This document shows positions 12,689 through 23,753 of a stretch of DNA of 64,000 bases, piece after piece (the stretch's first letter is position 1; each line of letters starts with the position of its first letter). The DNA comes from Arctopsyche grandis. Taxonomy: Eukaryota > Arthropoda > Insecta > Trichoptera > Hydropsychidae. The notes under the pieces were generated by a model. That model searched no databases and was not told where the DNA came from. It saw nothing but the letters and a program-made list of their open reading frames with translations. The stretch covers positions 24,389,001 to 24,453,000 of the forward strand of contig NC_135362.1 of NCBI RefSeq assembly GCF_051622035.1, written 5' to 3'. The position numbers and the translations under genes were made by a program.

Positions 12689-13381
12689 TTGTACAGCAAG
12701 TTGTATTATATTTTGGTAGATATTATATTTCGATCAAGCTATTGCTATTTATGTATTGTTTTTATCGATCAGTTGGTCTGTGTTTTGTATTATAGAATGA
12801 CACGGCTGAAAATGTACCATATTGTCCATTTTATGACTCATGCAAAATAAAATTACGCCATTTTGTTTCGCTTATGGAGATGAGTATTATTATGTACATA
12901 TATTGGCTGCGGTGCATCCGCTCTAAAATCGCCAGACAAATCGAACGACAGATTGACGGACAGCTGCTTTAAATGCAATTCTTGTTTTCTCGAATGATAG
13001 ATCGCACATCAGATGACGGGTGACCTTTCGATGTGGACAGATGCAATTACTCGTCATCTGATGTGAAATCTATCATTCGAGAAGGCGAGAATTGCATATA
13101 CAGCAGCTGTCCGTCAATCTGTCGTTCGATTTGTCTGGCGATTTTAGAGCGGATGCACCGCAGCCAATATATGTACATAATAATACTCATCTCCATAAGC
13201 GAAACAAAATGGCGTAATTTTATTTTGCATGAGTCATAAAATGGACAATATGGTACATTTTCAGCTGTGTCATTCTATAATACAAAACACAGACGGACTG
13301 ATCGATAAAAACAATACATAAATAGCAATACCTTGATCGAAATATAATATCTACCAAAATATAATACAACTTGCTGTACAA
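12689..13381. repeat. Large near-perfect palindrome (foldback / hairpin locus)
   Basis: The left arm, about 12689-13018, is the reverse complement of 13051-13381, with roughly a dozen mismatches in about 330 bp and a loop of about 32 bp. Matching landmarks are GTACAGCAAG (12691) with CTTGCTGTAC (about 13370), and CACATCAGATGACG with CGTCATCTGATGTG at the centre. No transposase, no obvious target duplication and no coding frame shared by both arms. It could be a foldback transposon or the template of a long hairpin RNA. The phrase GTGCATCC.CTCTAAAA, part of the arm, is repeated once more just outside the left arm at 12670. Confidence 0.9.
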
Positions 13382-14217
13382 CTTTCTTTGATGATAAAAA
13401 AAAAACATAGACAAACAGGTTTTTATTATAGAATATAAATTCAACTTTTGAGGTTTACTCTAACAGTCACCCACGATCGTACGATATTGCGTGCTTTTGA
13501 GGAATATGGTGCAAAAAAACACGGAAATGGCGCAATACTACGCATAATTGAAGATGACTGTTCATTGCAAGCCTAACTTTCAATGTGATGAGGACACATC
13601 ATCGTAACAGTGTAATCAGAAATGCAAACAATCGATTTTTCGAATGAGCAATGGACAGTCTTATCTATAGATATACATACGAATGGAAATGAAGAGTAGC
13701 ATCTCAATAAATTAAGAAACAAGAAACGAACATGTGTACTAAACTTTGTATGATCCAATCGCTAATGTAAAAGCAGTTGTTCAAATATCAAACAGATACT
13801 CAAAAATAAGTCAAGACAGTATGGAATTTGGATATGTTTAAACACATATGTAAGTAATTGTTGATATCTGCTTCAAAACTTGCGTATGAATATTGACGTA
13901 TAAAATAAGAGTGATTTAGTTTTATTGTTAAATACAATTTCTAGATATAATGAAATGTATAGTGGATATGGAAGAAAATCGTGTTTTTTTTTTTTTGGAA
14001 AGTATCCCTGCATTTTATATGAGCTCTGTGTATTTCTTATGAGATTTTTTATCCTGGAAGTAGTCCTTTAAACTTTTTATAAAGTTTTTTGTGCAATGTA
14101 TTTACTAGGGTTTGTCGGTTTTTAATAATTGGTTTTGAAAACTCGGTTTTTGGTCTAAATTTATATTGTTTGAAAATTGAGTTTCATTTCATTGATAAAA
14201 ATTTATTTCTGAGTGTA
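13382..14217. other. Intergenic, no gene seen
   Basis: AT-rich sequence between the palindrome and the first RTE copy. Short ORFs have no recognisable domain. Confidence 0.45.
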
Positions 14218-14612
14218 TGGGTAAAAGGAAGGACGCAAGGAAGGTGGGTAGACGAAATTAGGAAAATGTGTGGAGTGAGATGGATGAGAGTTATAACGAG
14301 GAAAGATAGGAAACGGAATACGTGGGTGAGAAGTATAAGAGTAGTGGATATAATGGATAGAGTAAAGAGATTGAAATGGCAATGGGCAGGCCACGTGGCT
14401 AGAAGAATGGACGAAAAGTGGGCAAAAGAAGTGCTTGATTGGTACCCGAGAGAATGCAAAATGGTAATAGGAAGGCCGTAAGGAAGATTCTTTTAGACGA
14501 AATTAAGAAAATGGATGTGAGTTGCACAGAACAGAGCAAGTGGAAGTGCGTTGGAGAGGAATTCATCCAGCAGTGGATGGCAAATGGCTATAGATGACGA
14601 TGATGATGCATG
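14218..14612 (+). mobile_element. RTE-group LINE fragment with internal segment order changed
   Basis: Same family as 3534-4045. Here the downstream segment GRWVDEIRKMCGVRWMRV comes first, immediately followed by the upstream segment ITRKDRKRNTWVRS, VKRLKWQWAGHVARRMDEKW. The normal end follows, with a short GATGATGATG tail. This looks like a partial head-to-tail duplication or template jump. It is dead (frameshifts and truncation). Confidence 0.8.
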
Positions 14613-14884
14613 TTTTGTTGAAATACACGCAGTTTTCGATTTCAACAAAGCCGGTACTAGTTTTTTCCCACTTACTCTAGCAGTGTCTAGTTTTCTAATC
14701 AATGGATAAGTTAATGTATTTTTTTACGCAAAATTTATCCTGTGTGTTATTTCGAAAATAATACTTATATATGTTTTTTTAGTAGTCAATAATTATTTAT
14801 ATTTAGGTCAAATAATTGACATGTCCGGTAGAAAAGAGACGTATGAAACTAGGATGGAGTGCATTTGGATGAATGAATGTTGGT

Positions 14885-15345
14885 TTTAAATCAAAAATGC
14901 CACTCTGCCTGAAGAAAAAGATTTTCGATCAATGTGTTTTGCCAGTGATGATGTATGGATGCAAAACTTGGACATTGAATGCCAAGTTGCTACATAAAGT
15001 CCAATGCACTCAAAAGCATGGCAGGCTGTATGCTTGGCATAACGAGGAAAGATAGGAAACAGAATACGTGGGTGAGAAGTATGACAAGAGTAGTGGATAT
15101 AATGGATAGAGTAAAGAGATTGAAATGGCAATGGGCAGGCCACGTGGCTAGAAGAATGGACGAAAAGTGGGCAAAAGAAGTGCTTGAATGGTACCCGAGA
15201 GAATGCAAAAGGGTAAAAGGAAGATGTTTAGACGAAATTAAGAAAACGTGTGGGGTGAGATGGATGTGAGTTGCACAGAACAGAGACGAGTGGAAGCGTG
15301 TTGGAGAGGCCTTCATCCAGCAGTGTATGGTGACTGGAGATGATA
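14885..15345 (+). mobile_element. RTE-group LINE fragment, 3' end
   Basis: A third copy of the family at 3534-4045: SKMPLCLKKKIFDQCVLPVMM, then after a frameshift ITRKDRKQNTWVRSMTRVVD and WAKEVLEWYPRECKRVKG. It ends near a short GATGAT. Truncated and frameshifted. It lies 270 bp from the previous copy in the same orientation. Confidence 0.83.
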
Positions 15346-16619
15346 CGTTTTTTTTTACATTTTAATTTAACCTTTCATTTTGCTAGTTATTTTTATTTCA
15401 TTTTATATATCATTTAAAAATATTATTTTCTATATACATAATTTCATTGAATACCTTAAATGAACAATATTAATAGAGTCTAATATGCAGTTTATTGGAT
15501 TTTTTTCTATAAACATTCGAAAATCCTTTATTCGGGAAAAATATTCGATTTTTGTATGAACCCTAATATACATATACCGTGTATATCGAGAGATGGATGT
15601 ATTCATAAACTACTCAAATAAAACGATAGTATTAAAATAAACTGCAATCAAACATTAAAAATTCAAAATATGTAAAGTAACGAACGAAAGAATTAACTAC
15701 CATAACAAATCTAATATACATATGCAGATATAATATAAAAATAAAAACACCGATAAACATAAACGACTTGAAAGTAATCAATGCTAATATTCTTGACTAA
15801 CTTAATATTCATGATAATGATACTCAGTTCGAAGAAAAAAAAAGGTCGTGGACTAACAACTACTTGGATTGAAAGTTACAAGTTGTAACTTGTTGAAACC
15901 CATCGTTTTTTTTTTGGCAACATTAATATCTAAAAAAAAAAAAAACATTTTTCCATAGCAAGCATCTAAACAACAGCTTTGAGTGAGACTATTTTCATTT
16001 GTATAAGAATAATAAAAAGGAAGTCAATTATTAGAGCAAAGATAACACAGCGGCAAGGTTTTGCGTCGCAGTTGAAACGTAAACAGTGGCCATTTGCAAA
16101 CCCAAGCTCAAATTTCAATACATAGTTATAAAATACACGCTTCGAATAGACTGGAATGGCTACGAAGAGTGTGGTGGGGTGATGCAACAGCAGATCCACA
16201 CTCGGAAATACCAGCAAGGGTCTCTACTCCAAGGGTCAAAGGGTGAAAGGGTGAGGGTGCATTCTGTGGCAAACAGCATAGTTATGTGAATGCATTACAA
16301 CACCACGACGACAATGATGCATGTCAATGCGGATGTGAATGGTGAAGCCATAGCGTTTCCTTTGTTGTTACCTCAGTCGATGGTGCAATTGAGCGAGCGG
16401 ACGAACGGACACGCGACAGTCTCTACACTCCGACAGCCGGAGAGCTACTGAACGTCATTTGTGCGTCAGTTTTGTTATGTATGCATCAGACGTGGGGTGG
16501 GGGTAAAAACAAGAACATATGAGAATGTTCGCGAACTTGTCTTTCCGCCCGTCATCCGGTCTGATGAAATTCCGGTGACAGAATTAATTATTCTGTACAT
16601 ATTATTGTAGATGAAGGGG
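15346..16619. other. Intergenic, no gene seen
   Basis: About 1.3 kb. The right half (16000-16560) is less AT-rich and carries GC-richer patches, but no ORF in it looks like a known protein. It could hide a distant exon or promoter; nothing supports a call. Confidence 0.4.
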
Positions 16620-17060
16620 AGTCTATTTGGATATAAGTATTAAAATTTGTATATAAGCTAGACAAGAATCTATTACCCAAATATTTTAATAATTACATAG
16701 TTAGGAATAGAGATTTACATAATTCTAAAACTAGAAATATGAATAAATTAATTATAGGCAGAGTAAAAAAAGCAAGAACTGCAGGAGGTGTCTTTCACAG
16801 AGGTTTTCAAATCTATAATGCCCTTCCTGAGGACATTAGAAGTGCTAACAACATTGGTGCTTTCTTGAAGGGTGTTAATCATAGAAGTAGAATGCATAGA
16901 ATCGCTCTCAGCCTCCAAAAATGTTGCTACAAAAACTCTGTGCGGCAGAGTTTGTTCATTATTTGCTCATTGTTTGCTAAACTTCGTCTCTCTCTTCAAT
17001 GGCGATGGGAAGATGTTGTAATTATATAGGTTAATAAAATGCGATGTTTGGCATTATAAT
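16620..17060 (+). mobile_element. LINE fragment (Jockey/CR1-like), C-terminus
   Basis: An open frame through 16739-17029 reads the typical end of a non-LTR polyprotein: upstream HNYIVRNRDLHNSKTRN, then KKARTAGGVFHRGFQIYNAL followed by PEDIRSANNIGAFLKG. The pattern RT[R]xxxxxxFxxGxxLYNxLPxxI is characteristic. An AATAAAATG-type tail follows. The 5' part is absent. Confidence 0.75.
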
Positions 17061-17160
17061 TTTATGTTACAGTTACTAATTATAGTTTTTTTTGTTGCTA
17101 ATTATATATTATGTTATTTTGTAGTTACAATTATAGTTGTTACTTTTGTTATATATTCAT

Positions 17161-17672
17161 TAGCCAGCAGTTTGGCTTAGTGGTAGCGTATATATTTAGC
17201 ACCACTGAGGTCAAAGGTTCGAGTCCTCGCCACTGCTGGTTAGATTTGGGGGTTTTGTGACTCCAAATCGATCGTTTCTCTATCAGAGTTTATCAATTTT
17301 ATCTGATCATTGCTGAAACGGTTCCTGAAAATTGGTATTAGATCTAATCCTGTTTTCACAAAAATCTGCCTGTGTATAATTTGTAATAATTATACACAGT
17401 AATCTGAAATCTATAGATATCTCTATATACATCTCTATAATTTCGTATTTAAAAAAAATCTAAAAATAATCCATAGATGTTTCTATGATTATTATTTTCT
17501 GATAAATTGTTATATGCTATATATTCTGATTGTATATGTATCTATTACTGTATTTCTGATTTCTGATTGTTTATGTATTCTGTATTTCGTTTACGTACAC
17601 CCGTCACATTGGAGCAAATCTGTAATGGCGAGTGTATATTGATTTTTAACAATAAAATAAAAATAAATAAAA
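17161..17672 (+). mobile_element. SINE family S1, copy b (tRNA-derived)
   Basis: Full-looking copy. tRNA-like head with A box TGGCTTAGTGGTAGCG and B box GGTTCGAGTCC. Central domain 17262-17336 (AATCGATCGTTTCTC, ACGGTTCCTGAAAATTGG). AT-rich body. 3' hairpin 17597-17636 (ACACCCGTC / GGCGAGTGT with TTGGAG..TCTGTAATG in the loop). AATAAAATAAAAATAAAT tail. It matches copy a at 4098-4580 over its whole length. Confidence 0.87.
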
Positions 17673-17803
17673 TTAGCAATTTGCAATTTTTAAATAAATA
17701 AATAAATCTACTCTGTTCGAACGAATTGGATTTTTTAAATTTCTCGCCTGCTTGAAGAGGAGTTTGTATATGAACAATAATATTTTTTGTGCATATAATA
17801 GAT

Positions 17804-18566
17804 GGTAATTGGACTATTCGTCACATTGCGGTGGTCACAAAGACAATTGCCATGAAAATCGCGAATACACAATATTTGGCACTCAAGTTCTTGTTAGTAT
17901 GATGGACTTTTCGGCTGCCAGATGTTCCGTTATAGAGATTTTAGTGACTTTGTGACGAGTTCTTTGTGACCAGCAATCGGTTCGGTGATTACTAGTCAAT
18001 GTATTATACGGTTCGGTGATTACTGGTCACAAATTACTCGTCACAAAGTCACTAAAATCTCTATAACGGAACATCTGGCAGCCGAAAAGTCCATCATACT
18101 GTAACGTATACTAAACAGAGCCGCCGAGTAATTGCGATCGGATTAGGCCGGGTAGCGTCCTGAGAGACCGTGTGACCGGGGTAAGTGGTTTTAAGGATTA
18201 GCGAAAAGCTAGGTGCATGTAAGCTAAACAATGATTGCACTTCTCATACCGTGGGAATACATATCCGAATACGTAGGTAAACAGATTAGACGTCCTGAGA
18301 GATCTACCCCTTATAAGGCGGTACGTAAGCGATATCAGGTCATTCTAGACGGAGCACTGGCAATGCGTGTATCTCCTTAATCATCAATAAATGCTGTGAT
18401 ACGACTGTTGGCCTTTTACTTGGATCCTCCACCCACCCCTACGCAACAATACTAACGATAACTATCATAGTAACGAGAACTTGAGTGCCAAATATTGTGT
18501 ATTCGCGATTTTCACGGCAAAAATTGCCTTTGTGACCACCCCAATGTGACGAATAATCCAATTACC
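17804..18566. mobile_element. Foldback element F, inverted copy, split by a solo LTR
   Basis: The left arm begins GGTAATTGGACTATTCGTCA. The right arm ends with the reverse complement (..GAATAATCCAATTACC at 18566). The arms meet near 18000 around two copies of CGGTTCGGTGATTACT. The right arm is interrupted by LTR B1 (18100-18448) with a 4-bp ATAC duplication. Direct-order units of the same family lie at 39553-39777 and 39778-42045. No transposase. Confidence 0.85.
18100..18448 (+). mobile_element. Solo LTR, family B copy 1
   Basis: Starts TGTAACGTATAC and ends CCTACGCAACA, flanked by ATAC on both sides (4-bp target duplication). Carries an AATAAATGCTGTGA polyadenylation region. Fossil LTR inserted in foldback element F. 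The 4-bp duplication suggests a Ty3/gypsy-like integrase, but no coding part is present. Confidence 0.82.
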
Positions 18567-18643
18567 GTATTATACACCAATGGTTCCGAACGAATACAAA
18601 AAATATATAAAAATTGAGTTTTGAGCTATTTTTTACACACCTC

Positions 18644-19974
18644 TATAGAACAGGTGGTCGAGTGAAAGGTTTCGACCGTTTCCCGGCCTATGGAAATTCA
18701 GTTGAGTTTGAAAGAGGATCGTTTATTTGCGTTCAATTGGTACAATGGTTATTGTATGTACGAAGAGGTTTCTTCGGAGAAGTGATCTGTTTGAACTCCA
18801 GAGGCTCACTCTGCCGGTGGAGGTTGCTGCGTTGCTTTATATATGGAAGTTCTAAGCGTGGCGTGTGCAAAAGATCTCTTTGTTCTCCAGGGCACGTGTT
18901 CTCAGGGCGAGAGTTTTATAGCTTTGGGGTTGTAGGAATCTCGTCATAGTCATCGTCATCGAAACATTCGAGAATATTCCGCAACAACAAACCACATTCC
19001 TTGCGGAACTCACATTCATCAAAGCAGTTACTGCGACGCAGAATACATTCCCGAAAACCAGACGTCGCACACCTGCAACCATTATATTAAACTCAAGCGG
19101 AACGCCCCTACCAGTCGAGTGGAACCAAAACGGTCGAAACACGCCGCCACCATTAAACTACATCGAGCGGAACGGCGCCAATCATTCCAGAAAATTCTAC
19201 GCCTCGACAAAAGTGCATTCCTCGTTTACGCATCAACAACCACTTCCATCAATCATTCCAGAAAATTCTACGCCTCGACAAAAGCAAATTCCTTTCTTAC
19301 GCATCAACAAACCACCACCATCGATCAGGTGATTCCAGAAACACTATAAAAGGAGGTACAACCCAAACAACGCCAGTCGACCCACAGCAGCAAGCGTCGA
19401 CATACAGCTCCTGACCAGCCACCACTACACTACGTGGACTTGGAAGATCAACCAGCCGGACGAGCCAGCAACACACTGCCGTATCCAGAGACCTTCCGAA
19501 CATAGCCGAACACCGAGCCAGCAACACACTGCCGCATCCAGAGACCTTCTGAACATAGCTGAATGCCGAGCCAGCGACACTCTACCATATCCAGAGACCG
19601 CTGAACGACATACTTTTGCCCACAAATACCATACCTTTGTACAACCATAGGCAAACAATAAAACTTTATAAAACTAGCACAACAGTGTTTCGTTAGGCCG
19701 GGATACGGTCAACACACATGTACCCCGCCTACAGGGTCAAAGCCAGGACGACGTCCGTAAGAGAATGGGGTCATACGCTTCCTTTGTTTCCAAGACACGT
19801 GTATACGAAGCACGTGTCGACCTATTTTCGAGGCGCGTGTTCTATAGGTTCAAGCGCCACACATGAATGCTTTTTCTTTGTTTCCACGAACACGTGTAAA
19901 TGATTGCCACGATTTTCAGGATATGTGTCGCAGTGGCCCGGTGAGATCATTGGTTGTTGTACTATATGCCTACA
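18644..19974 (-). mobile_element. LTR, family D copy 1, split by LTR C1
   Basis: Minus-strand LTR occupying 18644-18930 and 19738-19974. On the plus strand it starts TATAGAACAGGTGG and ends GCCTACA, flanked by CCTC duplications (18640-18643, 19975-19978). It resembles copy 2 (39883-41781) through GAAAGAGGATCGTTTATTTG and a run of CACGTG motifs. LTR C1 is inserted in it with a GGGT duplication. Fossil, old by divergence from copy 2. Confidence 0.72.
18931..19733 (+). mobile_element. LTR, family C copy 1 (tandem repeats inside)
   Basis: Starts TGTAGGAATCTCGTC and ends CCCCGCCTACA; 4-bp duplications GGGT at 18927-18930 and 19734-19737. A TATA-like box (CTATAAAAGGAGG) lies near 19345 and a polyadenylation signal (CAATAAAACTTTAT) near 19660. 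Between them are about three copies of a 50-bp unit (CGAGCCAGCAACACACTGCC). Solo LTR fossil, related to 42198-43031 and 51120-52154. Confidence 0.82.
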
Positions 19975-20220
19975 CCTCCTTTACGTTTCACATGGCTTTC
20001 TTGTCAGCGGTCATTTTTATCTCTTATCCGAACGTTTTCATACTTGGCCATAAAAAATTGCCATTGCGGGAAAAATTGAGGTTTGAGCCATTTTTCCCGG
20101 AATCGTCTCAGAGAATGTTGGCAACCCTAGTCGCAGGTGAGTCTTTGGTGAAGAGCCACCCGCTGACAGCTTTGTTTACGTCCTACGGCTGTGCGGTTTG
20201 AGGTTATGTGATGCTATAAT

Positions 20221-21339
20221 ATGAGGGGCGCCGGAGAGTCACGCCCCTTCTCGCCCCTCCCTAGCACCTCTGGCGACCATTACACAATCGCGCTCAACGA
20301 CTCGCTTTTCATTGCCGCTGACGCAGGCGCAGAAGCAGAAGCAGAAGCAGAAGCAGAAGCGGGCGCAGACGCAGAAGCACACGCAGACGCAGACGAGAAC
20401 GTTCCCCCACCGGAAGTCGACTCCGAGACGCACTCGCACTCGCACTCGCACTCGCAGCCGTCTATCAGATCAGAACCGGAAGTCCAACCCGCATCAGTGG
20501 AGGCGGCCGCTCGCGATTCGCTTCTGCCTCTTCTCTGCGCCGTCGCAATGGAAACCGACAGACTCGACGCCGAACGCTCAAGACGACACCCACGACAGCG
20601 AAATGCCACAATAGCTTCCCTCGAACCCCTCACGTCCACGATGGAGACCAGAACAAACCCGCCCCACTCCCACATGGCGATATCCCAATACGACTCGGAC
20701 TCGGACTCCGACTGTGAGATCATCGAGCCTCTGCCGAAGCGGATCGTCGCACCGATAGACGCGCCTTCCGGTCGTCTCCGCAGCAGGACTCGAAAGCGCA
20801 TCAAGCGATCTGCGGCGATCACGACCATAGAAATAGACTGTTCACCCGTCGCGCGCTCCCGCTCGCCGATTTCCCAGCTCGACACTTCCATGCTGTTCGA
20901 CCTCGACGAAGACGACTCGTTCTTCGACCGGGCCATGACCTACTTGGGCGACTTCATGCACGTCAAACACTTCAAACGGCTTTCCCCCACCCGGATCGTA
21001 GACACCGTAGACTTGTGCGGGGATACGTTCAAGCCGACGCCGGTGATCAACGAAGTCATAGTCATCGACTCGGACACGTCTTACACGGCGACCTCGCCGT
21101 CGCCTCACGATCAGAATACGAACCAAGTCGAGTGCACGAGCAGTTCGCCCGGCGTTCCGAAGCTCCACGACTGTCCCGTCTGCTTGGAGAGTTTGTCGTC
21201 GTCGAGGACGATAGTATCGACGTTCTGCGGACACGTCTTCTGCACGCTGTGCGTTCGGGTTATCATGAGCACTACTAAAAGATGTCCGACATGTAGGAAA
21301 ACGCTGAAGGGGAAAGGCTATCATCAATTGTTTCTGTAA
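20221..21339 (+). CDS. RNF4/degringolade-like SUMO-targeted RING ubiquitin ligase
   Basis: A single open exon of 372 aa. The C-terminal C3HC4 RING has all eight ligands: C318, C321, C336, H338, C341, C344, C355 and C358 (DCPVCLESLSSSRT, FCGHVFCTLC, RCPTCRKTL), ending four residues after a YHQ motif as in RNF4. Upstream are hydrophobic-acidic SUMO-interaction candidates: CEIIEPL (165-171), TTIEID (201-206), IVDTVDL (259-265) and VIVIDSD (280-286), plus a basic RKRIKR patch at 191-196. RNF4-type ligases recognise poly-SUMO chains and ubiquitinate the carrier. The N-terminus has an Ala/Glu/Asp repeat (34-59) and an HS repeat (71-78). No intron is needed, and the gene is far more GC-rich than its surroundings, so a retrocopy origin is possible. 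Upstream exons cannot be excluded. The exact orthology is inference. Confidence 0.85.
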   Translation: MRGAGESRPFSPLPSTSGDHYTIALNDSLFIAADAGAEAEAEAEAEAGADAEAHADADENVPPPEVDSETHSHSHSHSQPSIRSEPEVQPASVEAAARDSLLPLLCAVAMETDRLDAERSRRHPRQRNATIASLEPLTSTMETRTNPPHSHMAISQYDSDSDSDCEIIEPLPKRIVAPIDAPSGRLRSRTRKRIKRSAAITTIEIDCSPVARSRSPISQLDTSMLFDLDEDDSFFDRAMTYLGDFMHVKHFKRLSPTRIVDTVDLCGDTFKPTPVINEVIVIDSDTSYTATSPSPHDQNTNQVECTSSSPGVPKLHDCPVCLESLSSSRTIVSTFCGHVFCTLCVRVIMSTTKRCPTCRKTLKGKGYHQLFL

Positions 21340-23280
21340 CATGGTGACAATATGTACCGAAATATAATTGTTTTTACCTACTTCTACTAAAATTATGTGA
21401 AAATAAAAAAAATTTAATTGTACACTCGGAACGAATTGTTTTAAATCAATTGGAAGTGTTAAGATTTTTTTTTTTTTATTTCAATCTTACAAATTAAAAA
21501 CTATAGGCGTAGTTATGCTTAACATTACTAAAACAAATGATTTTTTTTTTGTAAAATACTCTGAAAACATTCATATATAGTACACTATTGTCATTTTTTT
21601 AGTTTACAAAAAAAAAATACACATTATTTAGGTTAGGTTTATTATTCATAACTACATCCATATGTATGTACATATATATTATAATAGAAAAACACTTTAA
21701 ATTAATATGATTTTTTTTAACGCTGAAATAAATATTTTATAATTCAAATGACCGTAAAATGTAATTAATTGTAGTTTCCTTTTTTTAAATCTTATATTAA
21801 TATACATTTATTTATAGATACTTATCCTTTAGGTTGGGACTGCAGGTCGCTGACGATCGGTTATAGTAGAAATTAAATTTGTATTTATTCATAAAGGATG
21901 CAAACCAGACAAGTTAAATGCTGGCAACTGCATCCATATATGTATATGTATATATATATTATTTTTCTTTTTAATTCCTATAGTAAATCAAAAATGCTAC
22001 TATACAGTATTTCGGCTGGTTCATGTAACAAAAATATATAATGATGTTTGAAAATAATATTTTATAATTTGACGCACATTTCAAGTTATGCTTTAAATGT
22101 CTTGCCCAATTGAAGAATCCCAGTGTTATAAATGTTACATTCCAAGTTTGCTATGTTCAAATTTGCTGATTTATTTTATATATTGTAAATAGTATACATA
22201 GTTTGTAACTTACTTTGCATTTATTTTTTTTTGTTACAATTAACAGATTATTATACATATATGAATGTGATAATTAGTGGTGACCACATAATCATACATA
22301 CATAATGTACGGCTATCACTGTGATCTAGATGTAATTATTTTTTCTTTTTTTTTTAATTATTTTAGTCATTTATATTTGTATATTTTTCTTCTAGCTATT
22401 TTTCCACAAATGTGTATCAATTATTTAAAATGTGAAAATTATGTCGTCATTGGTGTAAAATGTATGTTATCGATTTATTTATCTACTATATATTAATGTA
22501 TAAATTGATAATTGACGACTTGCAGTACGTATTACAGATCATTTGAAATTATTCATCGGATTTGAATTCGGTGAATTTGTCTTGAAATATGTGCTGGGAA
22601 TTGTTGATCGCTCCTTAATATACATACAAGTTTACTTAACGATTATTCAATGTCTATATCTGACGAAATTATGTCATTTTAATAACCAAATATATTCTGT
22701 GTTTGTGTAAATACGGTGGAATTGTATTATGAAATTCTTTAATATAATATGCGTACCATATAGACTTTTCATGTTGTTATTTATCCCCATTGATATAAAA
22801 AAGATCCCACATTCTGTACGGTAAGTAGTGGAGTCATTTCATTATTGTTGTCAAACGTGTTCAGCTCTTTGGATTTATATAATAATAAATATATACAGAA
22901 ACAGAAGGAATGTATGTATATATATATTTTTTCATGGATAAGTATGAAGATTTCTAAACATTACATTTATCAGAAGTCTATAAGCATGCAGGAGATAGCA
23001 CCATGCACACTGTAAAGAGCACTAAAAAGACAATAGCCTCGGGTGTGGTTTATGTATCAATTATTTCCCAGAACAAACCGTTGAAATACCAATGGGTTCA
23101 ACACTAATTCTAATATCATAAACGAGTAAAGTTTTAAGTTGACTGAGCTATCTCAGATTACCCTCCGTGTTACTTTTATTATCTGCAATGGCTAATCTTG
23201 TAACAAAATATACGTACCTTGTTTAAAAAGCAGTATTTACACATTGCTGCTTCATCAACAATCTCTAAGCGATAAGTTAT
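21340..23280. other. Intergenic, probable 3' UTR then AT-rich sequence
   Basis: About 1.9 kb. AAAATAAAA near 21402 may serve as the poly(A) signal of the RING gene. The rest is AT-rich with ATGTATGTACATA microsatellite patches. No gene or repeat family recognised. Confidence 0.45.
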
Positions 23281-23753
23281 TGTAATGTGAGAACATGAGA
23301 GAGGATATTTGACCTAATGGAATTCGTGCGTAGACAATTGTCACCCGAGACAATGGACACGTACATGTCCAGATAATGGATACACTAACGGACTGCGGAT
23401 TCTGTCCTGTATAACTTGTCCTTTAAAAGCAGGTACACATTGTAGATCATTGCGTTCGTGGGTGAACAATAGAGACCCCCGAGTAGGCTCAGTAAGTGCC
23501 TGAACAAAGGATACGCTGGAGTTCTCACATAACAATAGACTCACCACGGTAGACCTTTACGTGCCTTGTCTAGGCACGTAAATGGATCGGGGAAGTTGTG
23601 GTATGCAACTTGTCCTTTATAAGGAGGTACACACGGTAAATCAGATATTTTGGAGTGAGCGGCAGTTCCGTATGGATCTCCTGAATCGTTGAATAAATGC
23701 TGTGAAGTGACTTTGGCCTTGAATTTGGATCGTGAACCTACCCGTATCCAAAA
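23281..23753 (+). mobile_element. Solo LTR, family A copy 1
   Basis: Starts TGTAATGTGAGAACATGAGA, ends near CCCGTATCCAAAA, with TTAT duplications at 23277-23280 and 23754-23757. Contains AATAAATGCTGTGAAGTGAC, shared with families A and B. Fossil solo LTR. The longest of the three A copies here (473 bp) because it has extra internal sequence. Confidence 0.8.

Noticed and set aside
15966-16289. Overlapping 67-83 aa ORFs on both strands
   Set aside because: No similarity recognised and no supporting splice sites.
17161-17250. tRNA gene (A and B boxes)
   Set aside because: The cloverleaf is imperfect and the sequence continues into a 500-bp unit repeated at 4098-4580; it is a SINE head. The same applies to 31004-31080.
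20239-20936. Minus-strand and shifted-frame ORFs of 100-218 aa over the RING gene
   Set aside because: Shadows of a GC-rich coding exon; only the plus frame ends in a complete RING.
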